Part shown: one piece after another, positions 1-7,542 of the stretch
How the letters are laid out: each line of letters starts with the position of its first letter
How positions within the stretch are numbered: the stretch's first letter is position 1
Assembly: GCA_964626385.1 (NCBI GenBank)
Contig: CAZVEO010000024.1
Span: forward strand, 1 to 26,464
DNA length: 26,464 nt
Source: Scybalousia_A sp964626385
GTDB lineage: Bacteria > Bacteroidota > Bacteroidia > Bacteroidales > P3
Direction: 5' to 3'
Translations under genes and position numbers: made by a program
Notes under the pieces: generated by a model
What the model was told of the DNA's origin: nothing
The model's input: only the letters and a program-made list of their open reading frames with translations
Database searches by the model: none

Positions 1-133
1 TACGCGATTTCCCGAAAATTTTTTTTGAGGGGTGTTTTTTTGATAGGTTATGATAAGTTAGCATGGGTTGTAATAGGTTGAGATAAGGGCAGAGCTGTTA
101 CTTTTGTCATCAATTTCTTACACCGAGTTAGCA
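1..133 (-). repeat. Dispersed repeat, left-edge copy (inverted relative to right edge)
   Basis: Position x here pairs with 26378-x: bases 1-133 are the reverse complement of 26245-26377 with only about four mismatches. It holds a phased 10-bp array at 43-90 (ATAGGTTATG, ATAAGTTAGC, ATGGGTTGTA, ATAGGTTGAG, ATAAGGGC) and the outer module CCCCTCAAAAAAAATTTTCG in reverse orientation at the very edge, so the element continues to the left of the window. Bases 134-285 are AT-rich and I see nothing further in them. Together these account for the gene-free stretch before 345. Confidence 0.9.
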
Positions 134-285
134 TTATTTAGAATAAAAACTAGTATTGTTTGTTAAAGATATTTTATTATTAGAAGATGTTATTCTTTTA
201 AATAATTTTCCTAAATTTATATTTATTTTTTTCGTTTGACTGTTGTAAATAAATATAAAATACATTAACAACGGTAAGAATAGTG

Positions 286-303
286 TATTTTTGTTTACCT
301 TTG
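286..303 (+). promoter_or_regulatory. Bacteroidetes-type -7 promoter box(es) for the KamB-like gene
   Basis: Two TAnnTTTG boxes sit side by side, TATTTTTG at 286-293 and TACCTTTG at 296-303. They lie about 42 nt before the ATG at 345. TACCTTTGCA matches the form used elsewhere in this window. Which box is used cannot be told from sequence. Confidence 0.6.
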
Positions 304-344
304 CAGTCTTAAAAGTTACAATAAAAAAAGAATAGTTAAGTTTT

Positions 345-1358
345 ATGCCTTTTGTCAAAGATATATTGAATTATAAAAGTGTTTCATTTGTTGGTATGGA
401 TAAAAATGCGGGCAAAACAGAGGCTTTAAATTATGTTATTTCCCGCTTACATAGTTTTAACAAGACAATTGGAGTAACTTCCATAGGAATAGATGGCGAA
501 ACTTTAGATCAAGTTACTTCTACTTCAAAACCAATGGTTTTTATCTACCCTAATACCTTATTTGTAACTTCAGAAAAATTATATGAACAAAGGCAAATTG
601 TTTCACAAATAGAAAAACTCTCCCACTACTCCTCCACACTTGGAAGATTGATAACCGCTCGTTCGCTTTGTTTTGGCAATGTTATGCTTTCTGGTCCTAC
701 TTCTACAACTTGGCTCAAAGAAATGATAAAAGAACTTTCCTTTGAAAGCGATATATGTTTGATAGATGGCGCCTTGTCAAGAAAAAGTTTTGCTTCTCCT
801 TCCATTACTGAGGCCATGATACTCTCGACGGGTGCAGTAATTTCAGCAAATATAGATACCATAACGAGCAAAACAAAATTTGTATATGATATGACTAAAT
901 TGCCTGAAGTAGAAACTTTTATAAAAGAAAAACTCAGTAATATACAACAAGGTATTTTTGCCATAGACGAAATAAAAAATGAAGTTATTGATTTGGAGAT
1001 TCCTTCTTTGTTGATGATAGATAAGTATAGAGATAAACTTTTTAGTGTATCCAAAACCCTTTTTATTCCCGGTATGATAACCGATAAATTATTGGAGTTG
1101 CTTTTGTCAAAACAAAACGTAGAAGACTATACTTTGATTACAAAAGATTTTACTCATATATTTTCCTCACCTTTGAATACCAAACGATTTATATCCAATG
1201 GAGGAAAAATTCTTTGCCTCTACTCTACCCGATTGCTTGCTATAACTATCAACCCTATTTCTCCTTTAGGTTTTAAGGTTAATAGCAAAAATTTGCTGAC
1301 ATCATTAAGGGAAGTTATTCCTCTACCAATACACAATATTAGAGATATAGATGCTTAA
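345..1358 (+). CDS. P-loop protein resembling lysine 5,6-aminomutase reactivase subunit KamB
   Basis: The 337-residue protein opens with a beta strand and a variant phosphate-binding loop, VGMDKNAGKT, at about residues 16-25. It continues with TSIGIDGE near residues 45-52 and a central VDGALSRK-type segment (IDGALSRKSFASPSITEA, about residues 140-157). These blocks match my memory of the ATPase-like protein encoded in lysine-fermentation clusters, annotated as lysine 5,6-aminomutase reactivase subunit KamB. It would help re-activate the B12-dependent aminomutase together with a MutS-like partner, KamC. No other lysine-fermentation gene lies in this window, and the gene has its own promoter, so it is either separated from that cluster or the cluster lies to the left beyond the repeat. 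The family call is from recall. The alternative is an uncharacterised P-loop protein related to MobB-type GTP binders. Confidence 0.6.
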   Translation: MPFVKDILNYKSVSFVGMDKNAGKTEALNYVISRLHSFNKTIGVTSIGIDGETLDQVTSTSKPMVFIYPNTLFVTSEKLYEQRQIVSQIEKLSHYSSTLGRLITARSLCFGNVMLSGPTSTTWLKEMIKELSFESDICLIDGALSRKSFASPSITEAMILSTGAVISANIDTITSKTKFVYDMTKLPEVETFIKEKLSNIQQGIFAIDEIKNEVIDLEIPSLLMIDKYRDKLFSVSKTLFIPGMITDKLLELLLSKQNVEDYTLITKDFTHIFSSPLNTKRFISNGGKILCLYSTRLLAITINPISPLGFKVNSKNLLTSLREVIPLPIHNIRDIDA

Positions 1359-1395
1359 ATTACTATATACAAAAGAATAAGTGAGTTTTTTTTTG

Positions 1396-1403
1396 TACTT
1401 TTG
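1396..1403 (+). promoter_or_regulatory. -7 promoter box of der (TACTTTTG)
   Basis: TACTTTTG, followed by CAAAC, fits TAnnTTTG and lies 26 nt before the ATG of der. An upstream run of T at 1386-1394 occupies the -33 area, so the upstream element is poorly defined. Confidence 0.6.
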
Positions 1404-1429
1404 CAAACTTAATAAACTTTTTATAACAA

Positions 1430-2743
1430 ATGAGTAATATAGTAGCAATAGTAGGCAGACCAAATGTAGGTAAATCCACCCTTTTTAATCGTTTGACGGG
1501 TTCCAAAATAGCCATAACCGACCCAACCTCGGGTGTTACTAGAGATAGGAATTATGGTAAAAGCAATTGGAATGGCAAAGAATTTTCTGTCATAGATACA
1601 GGCGGTTATATGCAAGGAGGAGATGATGATTTTCAAGAGGAAATTTGTGAACAAGTGCGTTTAGCGATAGACGAGGCCGATGCGATACTTTTCCTTGTAG
1701 ATACCAAAGAGGGACTTACAGCTATGGATGAGGAAATTGCACTCTTATTGAGAAAAAGTAAGAAAAAAGTTCTTTTGGTAGCCAATAAAGTTGATACTTA
1801 TCAAAAATCACTTACCACGCCTGAATTTTATGCACTTGGCTTGGGTGAAATATACTCTATTTCTGCTGCTAACGGTAGCGGAACGGGAGAACTTTTGGAC
1901 AAATTAGTAAAAGACTTTACTACGAAAGAAACATTTGACAATGAAGAGGCAAACCTGCCTCACTTGGCAGTTGTAGGAAGACCAAATGTTGGTAAATCCT
2001 CCTTTATCAATATGATTACAGGCTCTCAAAGAAATATAGTTAAAGACCTTGCCGGTACAACAAGAGATAGCATAAATACACGTTACAATCTTTTTGGTTT
2101 TGACTTTGTTTTAGTTGATACGGCGGGACTAAGGAAAAAGAATGCTACCAAGGGAAATATTGAATTTTATTCCACAATGAGAGCAATTCGTAGCATAGAA
2201 ACAAGTGATATTTGTATTGTTATTGTAGATGCTTGTGAAGAATTTTCAGCACAAGATTTAAATATATTCTCTCTTTGTGAAAGAAACAACAAAGGTATTG
2301 TTTTAGTGGTAAACAAGTGGGACAAAGTGGAAAAACAAACCAATACAATGAAAGAGTATGAGGCAAAGATTAGACAAAAAATTGCTCCTTTCAATGATGT
2401 TCCCATAGTTTTTACCTCTGTTATTAACAAACAAAGAATATTTAAAGTTTTAGAAGAGGCGCGCAAAGTATTTGAAAATCGTAAAAAACAAATTTCCACA
2501 AGCAGACTTAACGAAGATCTCTTGCCTGTGGTTAAAGAACAAAACCCACCGCCTGAGTATAAGGGCAAAAGAGTTAAGGTTAAGTATATTACTCAATTAA
2601 AAACACCTTATCCACAATTTGTTTTTTATTGCAATTTGCCTCAGTATGTAAAACAAGATTATATGAGATTTTTGGAAAATAGAATAAGAAAACTCTATGA
2701 TTTTGAAGGCGTACCTATTAAAATCTATTTCAGAGAAAAATAG
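1430..2743 (+). CDS. der: Ribosome biogenesis GTPase Der (EngA)
   Basis: Der is a double-GTPase that acts in late assembly of the 50S ribosomal subunit. The 437-residue length is normal for the family. The first G domain has GRPNVGKST at residues 9-17, a DTGG switch and NKVD. The second has GRPNVGKSS starting at residue 183, DTAG and NKWD. A C-terminal KH-like domain follows, from about residue 350 to the end, including the typical YKGKRVKVKYITQ segment. The ATG at 1430 follows a promoter box at 1396-1403 and needs no upstream extension. The gene converges on the deacetylase gene, with only 8 bp between the two stop codons. Nothing is missing from the active sites. Confidence 0.97.
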   Translation: MSNIVAIVGRPNVGKSTLFNRLTGSKIAITDPTSGVTRDRNYGKSNWNGKEFSVIDTGGYMQGGDDDFQEEICEQVRLAIDEADAILFLVDTKEGLTAMDEEIALLLRKSKKKVLLVANKVDTYQKSLTTPEFYALGLGEIYSISAANGSGTGELLDKLVKDFTTKETFDNEEANLPHLAVVGRPNVGKSSFINMITGSQRNIVKDLAGTTRDSINTRYNLFGFDFVLVDTAGLRKKNATKGNIEFYSTMRAIRSIETSDICIVIVDACEEFSAQDLNIFSLCERNNKGIVLVVNKWDKVEKQTNTMKEYEAKIRQKIAPFNDVPIVFTSVINKQRIFKVLEEARKVFENRKKQISTSRLNEDLLPVVKEQNPPPEYKGKRVKVKYITQLKTPYPQFVFYCNLPQYVKQDYMRFLENRIRKLYDFEGVPIKIYFREK

Positions 2744-2751
2744 TTTAGGCT

Positions 2752-3576
2752 TCAAAGTAAATTTATTTTCTTTACTTTTTGCCAATCTATATTGTTTATT
2801 GCTGTGTTAATATCTACAAAATCAAATTCTTGTAGATATTTTTTTAATTTATATTTAGAATTATTTAAACCTACATAAGCCTTATATTTTTGAAACGGGG
2901 GAAGTTCTTTAATTTTTGGTTGCTCTTTGTCTATATCTCTTGGATGAATATAGAAAACGAGATTATTGTTTTTCTTTTTTGATAAATATTTTATCAAATT
3001 GTAAGGCATAATTCTAAAATAACCTCCACCCAAAAAGCCTTTTATTCCACAAATATTGAAAGCACTTGGTGGCAATTCTTTAATATCTCCGTACTTTGTG
3101 CTTATTATAAAAGGTTGGTCGGTATTTATGATTTTTTTGCCATAAAAATGATTTAAACAAGAGGCAGAACTATCTATATCTATTCCACATTGAGCCAAAA
3201 TATTAAAAGTTTCTATCTTTGAAATGGAAAAACCTGGAGCTCTGTATTTGGTTACTTTTCTATTAATAATTTGTTCTATTGTGTTTTTTGCTCTTAAAAT
3301 ATCGTCTTTAATTTGCTTATTTGTCAATAAAGGTAAAGGTTGATGAGAAAAACCATGTATGCCTATATCAAAGTTTTTTGACAGTAAGGTTATAAGTTCC
3401 TTGTATTCTTTAACCAAAGATGCTAAAACAAAAAATGTTGCCCTTGTATTATTTGCTTTTAATAACTCAATCAAAGATTCAGTATTATGTTCTATTCGTT
3501 TGTATTTCTTATAATTAGAATAATCAAAATTGAGTATATGAAACCACTCTTCTAAATCTATGGTCAATATGTTCAT
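2752..3576 (-). CDS. Polysaccharide deacetylase family protein (exopolysaccharide type)
   Basis: The protein (274 residues) is a NodB-type carbohydrate esterase of the kind that removes N-acetyl groups from polysaccharide chains. Visible motifs in order are TIDLEEWF at residues 5-12 (catalytic and metal-binding aspartate D7), an HxxxH metal motif H74-GFS-H78, RAPGFS at 112-117, and FYIHPRDID ending in the conserved His-Pro at 211-212. The N-terminal TIDLEEWF and the C-terminal HP segment followed by KAYVGLN resemble the deacetylases of exopolysaccharide loci (the PEP-CTERM-locus/DUF3473-like type) rather than chitin deacetylases. I see no signal peptide or membrane segment, which fits that cytoplasmic subgroup. 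Its ATG lies 3 nt after the ugd stop, so the two are almost certainly co-transcribed. The substrate is unknown. Confidence 0.88.
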   Translation of the reverse strand: MNILTIDLEEWFHILNFDYSNYKKYKRIEHNTESLIELLKANNTRATFFVLASLVKEYKELITLLSKNFDIGIHGFSHQPLPLLTNKQIKDDILRAKNTIEQIINRKVTKYRAPGFSISKIETFNILAQCGIDIDSSASCLNHFYGKKIINTDQPFIISTKYGDIKELPPSAFNICGIKGFLGGGYFRIMPYNLIKYLSKKKNNNLVFYIHPRDIDKEQPKIKELPPFQKYKAYVGLNNSKYKLKKYLQEFDFVDINTAINNIDWQKVKKINLL

Positions 3577-3579
3577 TTT

Positions 3580-4893
3580 CTACCTTCCTATGCAAAAATA
3601 ATAAAACCCTTCTTTTTCCAATTCCCCACTCTCATAGATATTTCTTCCATCTATGATAAGTGGGTATCGCATTGTTTCTTTCAGCAATTGCCATGAAGGA
3701 AGCCTAAACTCTTTCCATTCAGTAAGTAATAAAACAGCATCCGTATCTTGTGCTGCCTCGTACATATCTTTTGCATATATAACCTTATCTTGCAGTCTTT
3801 TATAGCATTCCTCCATTGCTACAGGGTCATAAACTTTGATTCTACAACCTGCCTTCAACAATTTCTCTATAACTACCAAAGATGTTGCCTCCCTCATATC
3901 ATCAGTTTCTGGTTTGAAACTAAGCCCCCAAATACATATATTTTTATTCTTTAGTTCTCCTTTATAAAAATTGTATAACTTATTAAAAACCACTCTTTTT
4001 TGGTAATAATTTACTTGTTCTACTGCTTGTAATACTCGCATATCATAATCAAAATCTTTGGCTGTTTTTATCAAAGCCTTGACATCTTTTGGAAAACAAG
4101 AGCCTCCATAACCACAACCCGGATAAAGAAATTTGCTTCCTATACGGGTATCTGCACCCACTCCTTTGCGTACCATATTAACGTTTGCCCCTACTCTTTC
4201 GCAAAGATTTGCTATATCGTTCATAAAACTTATTCTTGTAGCGAGCATGGCGTTGGAAGCATATTTAATCATCTCTGCCGAAGGTATATCGGTAAAAATC
4301 ACTCTAAAATTATTTAACAAGAAAGGTCTGTAAAGTTGAGTTAAAAGTTCTTTTGCTCTTTGACTTTCCACTCCTATCACAACTCTATCTGGCGACATAA
4401 AATCCTTTATTGCCACTCCTTCTTTGAGAAACTCGGGGTTGCTGGCTACATCAAAGGGTATATTTGCTTTGCGTTTTGCTAATTGCTCAGTTATAATTGT
4501 TTTTACTATTTTTGAGGTTCCTACTGGTACAGTGGATTTAACTACCAAAACAGTATACTTGTTTATATATTGTCCAAATTCTTCGGCAACTTGTTTTACA
4601 TAAGACAAATCAGCACTTCCATCTTTATCCTCTGGTGTGCCAACCGCAGAAAAAACTAACTCTGCCTCTCCTATACAAGAAGCTAATGAAGTAGAAAAAG
4701 ATAAACGCTTTGCCAACATATTCTTCTTTATCATTTCCTCCAAACCGGGCTCGTAAATAGGGACTATACCTTTTTGAAGTTGAGATATTTTCTCTTCATT
4801 GATATCCACACAAGTAACATTTACTCCCATTTCTGCAAAGCAAACACCACTGACCAAACCCACATAACCACTGCCAACTATTACTATATTCAT
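3580..4893 (-). CDS. ugd: UDP-glucose 6-dehydrogenase
   Basis: The enzyme oxidises UDP-glucose to UDP-glucuronate with two NAD+, supplying an acidic sugar for surface polysaccharides. The 437-residue protein has an N-terminal Rossmann motif VGSGYVGLVSG at residues 6-16, VGTPEDKDGSAD at about 84-95, the AEMIKYASNA helix at 206-215 and the catalytic cysteine C266 within GCGYGGSCFPKD. The C-terminal UDP-binding domain carries WGLSFKPETDDMREA. Length and motifs are complete, as in the TuaD/Ugd family. The nearby deacetylase, flippase, RfaE2 and methyltransferase place it in a polysaccharide-building block. A TAACTTTG box on the minus strand at 4923-4930 gives this gene and the following deacetylase their own promoter. 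Confidence 0.95.
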   Translation of the reverse strand: MNIVIVGSGYVGLVSGVCFAEMGVNVTCVDINEEKISQLQKGIVPIYEPGLEEMIKKNMLAKRLSFSTSLASCIGEAELVFSAVGTPEDKDGSADLSYVKQVAEEFGQYINKYTVLVVKSTVPVGTSKIVKTIITEQLAKRKANIPFDVASNPEFLKEGVAIKDFMSPDRVVIGVESQRAKELLTQLYRPFLLNNFRVIFTDIPSAEMIKYASNAMLATRISFMNDIANLCERVGANVNMVRKGVGADTRIGSKFLYPGCGYGGSCFPKDVKALIKTAKDFDYDMRVLQAVEQVNYYQKRVVFNKLYNFYKGELKNKNICIWGLSFKPETDDMREATSLVVIEKLLKAGCRIKVYDPVAMEECYKRLQDKVIYAKDMYEAAQDTDAVLLLTEWKEFRLPSWQLLKETMRYPLIIDGRNIYESGELEKEGFYYFCIGR

Positions 4894-4922
4894 TTTTCTA
4901 AGGACTTTAATATAAACTATTG

Positions 4923-4930
4923 CAAAGTTA
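4923..4930 (-). promoter_or_regulatory. -7 promoter box of ugd (TAACTTTG on minus strand)
   Basis: On the minus strand TAACTTTGCA lies about 30 nt before the ugd ATG, in the 61-nt gap after the O-methyltransferase stop. It is an exact TAnnTTTG match. Confidence 0.65.
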
Positions 4931-4954
4931 CATAATATATTTTAAACTACTCAT

Positions 4955-5608
4955 TTACTTCTTCCTTGCCACCATAATACCATCTCTTATGGGGAGAATA
5001 AGATTGTCTACTCTATTATCTTTGGTAACTCTATAATTAAATTCTCTAATAGCCTGTGTTTCTTTGTCTTTTATATCTTCTAAAACTACTTTTCCATACC
5101 ACAATATATTGTCTGCCAACAAAACACCGCCTTTATTCAATTTGTCTATACAGATATCATAATAATCGGAATAATGTAATTTTTCTGCATCTATAAAAAT
5201 CAAATCATAAGTATGGTTAAGTTCTCTTATAACCTCCAAACCTTGTCCAAAATGAAGATTTATTTTGTGTTCAACTTTGTTTTTGCGAAAAGAATTAAGC
5301 AAAAATTCCTCGTATTCCTGCAAAGCTTCAATAGTGTCTATCTTGCAAGTTTCTTTTGTTGCAAAGGCAAAACAAAGAGTAGCGTAGCCCGAAAAAGTAC
5401 CTATTTCCAAAATTCTATTAGGAGATAGTAAATTGCAAATCATCATAAGCAAGGCTCCTTGCCAATCACCTGAAACCATATGAGGCTTGACAAATCGTAA
5501 ATGAGTCTGCCTTACAACTTCTTGCAAACGTCTATCTTTGTTGGAATGCAATTTTTCACAATATTTTTCTATACGTTGGTCTAAGAGAGGGTGGATTTGT
5601 TTTTCCAT
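4955..5608 (-). CDS. SAM-dependent O-methyltransferase (COMT/CCoAOMT-like family)
   Basis: This 217-residue protein is a class I methyltransferase of the metal-dependent catechol/caffeoyl-CoA O-methyltransferase family, some bacterial members of which (TrmR) methylate tRNA. The SAM-binding motif ILEIGTFSGYAT is at residues 66-77. DLIFIDAEKLHYSDYYD follows at 135-151 with the probable metal ligand D140. LLADNILW at 163-170 supplies D166 and N167. All expected active-site positions are present and there is no signal or TM segment. The start lies 8 nt after the rfaE2 stop, so it is the last gene of the panD-flippase-rfaE2 unit. Whether the substrate is a tRNA or a small catechol-like molecule cannot be judged here. 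Confidence 0.88.
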   Translation of the reverse strand: MEKQIHPLLDQRIEKYCEKLHSNKDRRLQEVVRQTHLRFVKPHMVSGDWQGALLMMICNLLSPNRILEIGTFSGYATLCFAFATKETCKIDTIEALQEYEEFLLNSFRKNKVEHKINLHFGQGLEVIRELNHTYDLIFIDAEKLHYSDYYDICIDKLNKGGVLLADNILWYGKVVLEDIKDKETQAIREFNYRVTKDNRVDNLILPIRDGIMVARKK

Positions 5609-5616
5609 TGAAAATA

Positions 5617-6105
5617 TTATTGTGTTTGAATGATTTTTCTTATAATATTGCTTGTAGAATATCCTTCTAAATAATTTAGGGTCATAACCTTACCACCATT
5701 TAACTCAACTATATCATAACCAACAATATCTTCCTTTTTGTAATCTGCTCCTTTGACCAAAACATTAGGTTTTATTTTTTTTATCAAATTATAAGGAGTA
5801 TCCTCATCAAACATAACCACATAGTCCACAAACAATAAACTTGCTAATACCAAGGCACGAGATTGTTCATCTTGTATGGGACGGGTATTGCCTTTGAGTC
5901 TTTTGATAGAGTTATCGGTGTTTAAACCAATTATAAGCATATCGCCCAAACTCCGTGCTTTTGCTAAATAGTCTATATGCCCTTGATGTAACAAATCAAA
6001 GCAACCATTGGTAAAAACTATCTTTCTGTCTCGTATTCTTGCCAACTCCAATACACTACATAACTTTTTATCATCTAATATCTTAGCCTTTATTATCTCT
6101 ATCAT
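5617..6105 (-). CDS. rfaE2: D-glycero-beta-D-manno-heptose 1-phosphate adenylyltransferase
   Basis: The enzyme activates heptose 1-phosphate with ATP to ADP-heptose, the donor for LPS core or glycoprotein heptose. The protein has 162 residues and corresponds to the C-terminal half of E. coli HldE. The nucleotidyltransferase signature TNGCFDLLHQGHIDYL is at residues 32-47, with the HxGH-type motif H40-QG-H43. RLKGNTRPI is present, as is the closing EGYSTSNIIRKI that corresponds to the G-x-S-T-T/S motif of cytidylyltransferase-fold enzymes. The separate kinase half (RfaE1) and the isomerase and epimerase are not in the window. The ATG overlaps the stop of the upstream flippase gene by 4 nt (ATGA), which indicates translational coupling. 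Confidence 0.93.
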   Translation of the reverse strand: MIEIIKAKILDDKKLCSVLELARIRDRKIVFTNGCFDLLHQGHIDYLAKARSLGDMLIIGLNTDNSIKRLKGNTRPIQDEQSRALVLASLLFVDYVVMFDEDTPYNLIKKIKPNVLVKGADYKKEDIVGYDIVELNGGKVMTLNYLEGYSTSNIIRKIIQTQ

Positions 6106-7103
6106 TTATTTATCTTCTTTTTGTTTGTAAAAAGCAAAAAACCAATAGGTCCAAGTACTATGGTGGAGGCTTGAGAAACAAACCAACTTATCCATCCCAA
6201 AGCATACCCTACTGCTATATCTACCTTGAAAATATTTATTGACTGTGCAAAAATAGAAGGGTATAAACCTATTCCACCCGGCGTTATCATCATACCAATT
6301 GCCCCCAATACGGTAACGGTCATTGCCTCACCAAAGCCAAGTACTGAACTCTCTTTAAGAGAATAAAACAAAACTAATGTGCCTAATATCCACAAAAACC
6401 ATATAAACAAGGAATAAAAAATAAATAAAAAAGGTTTGTCCAATTGAAACACTGTTTTCATACCTTGCCATATACCCAAAATAAAGCCTGTAACTTTTTT
6501 ATAAACAATATTTTGTCTTACTTTATTTCTGAATAAAAAGAACAATAGAACACAAAACAAAACAATTATTCCAAAATAAACAAGTAAATGAGTATAATGA
6601 GAAAAATCTATATTAAGTTTTTCTTCAATATAAGAATAAAATATATTGTATTCCAACAAAAAAGCAATAATAAAAACAAAGACAAATAACAATAAATCTA
6701 CGGCTCTTTCTGTTATAACGGTACCAAGTGTTTTGTCAAAAGAAAAATTATATTTTCTGCTTATCATTGTAGAGCGAACAACTTCTCCCATTCTTGGTAT
6801 TGCTAAGTTGGTAAGATAGCAACTCATAATAGCAAAAAACAAAACGGAGATTTTTGCCTTATAGTCTAAGGCTTTGAGCAACATTTTCCATCGTAAAGCC
6901 CTTATGTATATAGACAAACAAGATATAAAAATAGCCAAAATTACCCAAAAATAATTTGCTCCTTTGAAAGAAGCAAACATTTCAGCAATTTGCTCTTTTG
7001 ACATCTTGCCAACAAACCACCATACAAAGAACAAGGCTAACAAAAAGAAAAATACTATTTGTAAGGAAGTTTTTAACTTTGTAGATGGGTTGGTTGTTTT
7101 CAC
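6102..7103 (-). CDS. Flippase-like membrane protein (LPG synthase TM-region/UPF0104 family)
   Basis: This 333-residue, strongly hydrophobic protein has about eight predicted membrane helices, starting near residues 13-31. It belongs to the family named after the membrane part of lysyl-phosphatidylglycerol synthase (AglD/YbhN-like). Family marks are PRMGEVVRSTMISRKY near residues 104-119, a following ITERAVDLL, and GGIGLYPSIFAQS near residues 275-287. It lacks the cytoplasmic aminoacyl-transfer domain of MprF, so it is not a lysyl-PG synthase. The usual inference is flipping or transport of lipid-linked material. It starts 24 nt after panD, a pairing I recall as common in Bacteroidetes, and overlaps rfaE2 by 4 nt. 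The substrate is unknown; the neighbours hint at a lipid-linked sugar. Confidence 0.85.
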   Translation of the reverse strand: MKTTNPSTKLKTSLQIVFFFLLALFFVWWFVGKMSKEQIAEMFASFKGANYFWVILAIFISCLSIYIRALRWKMLLKALDYKAKISVLFFAIMSCYLTNLAIPRMGEVVRSTMISRKYNFSFDKTLGTVITERAVDLLLFVFVFIIAFLLEYNIFYSYIEEKLNIDFSHYTHLLVYFGIIVLFCVLLFFLFRNKVRQNIVYKKVTGFILGIWQGMKTVFQLDKPFLFIFYSLFIWFLWILGTLVLFYSLKESSVLGFGEAMTVTVLGAIGMMITPGGIGLYPSIFAQSINIFKVDIAVGYALGWISWFVSQASTIVLGPIGFLLFTNKKKINK

Positions 7104-7127
7104 TCTAAATTATTTATTAAAAACAAG

Positions 7128-7469
7128 TTACATCTTATTATTCTTAGGAAATATAACTGTTGGTTTAAAGTTTTTTGCCTCTTCAAAGTCCATACTTGCA
7201 AAAGAAACAATAATAAGCAAATCATCCACTTGTACCAAACGAGCAGCCGCACCATTAAGTCCTATAATGCCGGAGCCTCTTTCTCCCTTAATTACGTATG
7301 TATCAAATCTTGCTCCGTTGTTTATATTGTATATATATACTCTTTCGTTTTCTATCAAGTTGGCTTTTTCCATTAAGTCTTCGTCTATGGTAATTGAGCC
7401 TATATAATTTATATCAGCTTGAGTAACTTTTACTCTATGTATTTTTGATTTTAGAACTTCTATCTGCAT
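7128..7469 (-). CDS. panD: Aspartate 1-decarboxylase (pyruvoyl enzyme)
   Basis: PanD makes beta-alanine from L-aspartate for pantothenate and coenzyme A synthesis. The protein has 113 residues, close to the usual length for the family. The precursor self-cleavage site is G24-S25 (in NYIGSIT), where S25 becomes the pyruvoyl group. K9, H11, R54, T57 and Y58 are in the family positions (GARFDTYVI), and LNGAAARLVQ is the conserved hinge. The gene is first in a minus-strand unit with the flippase, rfaE2 and the O-methyltransferase. A TAACTTTG box at 7499-7506 precedes it. PanC is not in the window. Confidence 0.96.
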   Translation of the reverse strand: MQIEVLKSKIHRVKVTQADINYIGSITIDEDLMEKANLIENERVYIYNINNGARFDTYVIKGERGSGIIGLNGAAARLVQVDDLLIIVSFASMDFEEAKNFKPTVIFPKNNKM

Positions 7470-7498
7470 TTTTAAATTTTGTTATATTAAAAGGTTTG

Positions 7499-7506
7499 CA
7501 AAGTTA
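7499..7506 (-). promoter_or_regulatory. -7 promoter box of the panD unit (TAACTTTG)
   Basis: On the minus strand TAACTTTGCAAA lies about 30 nt before the panD start. A TTTG at 7525-7528 (minus strand) sits 18 nt further upstream, a good -33 partner. Confidence 0.7.
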
Positions 7507-7542
7507 TAAATATTTTTTATAACACAAATATTCTTTATCCTT

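Noticed and set aside
134..358. 74-residue minus-strand open frame before the KamB-like gene
   Set aside because: The sequence is AT-rich with Lys/Asn/Phe-biased translation. It overlaps the promoter and start of the plus-strand gene, and no motif is seen.
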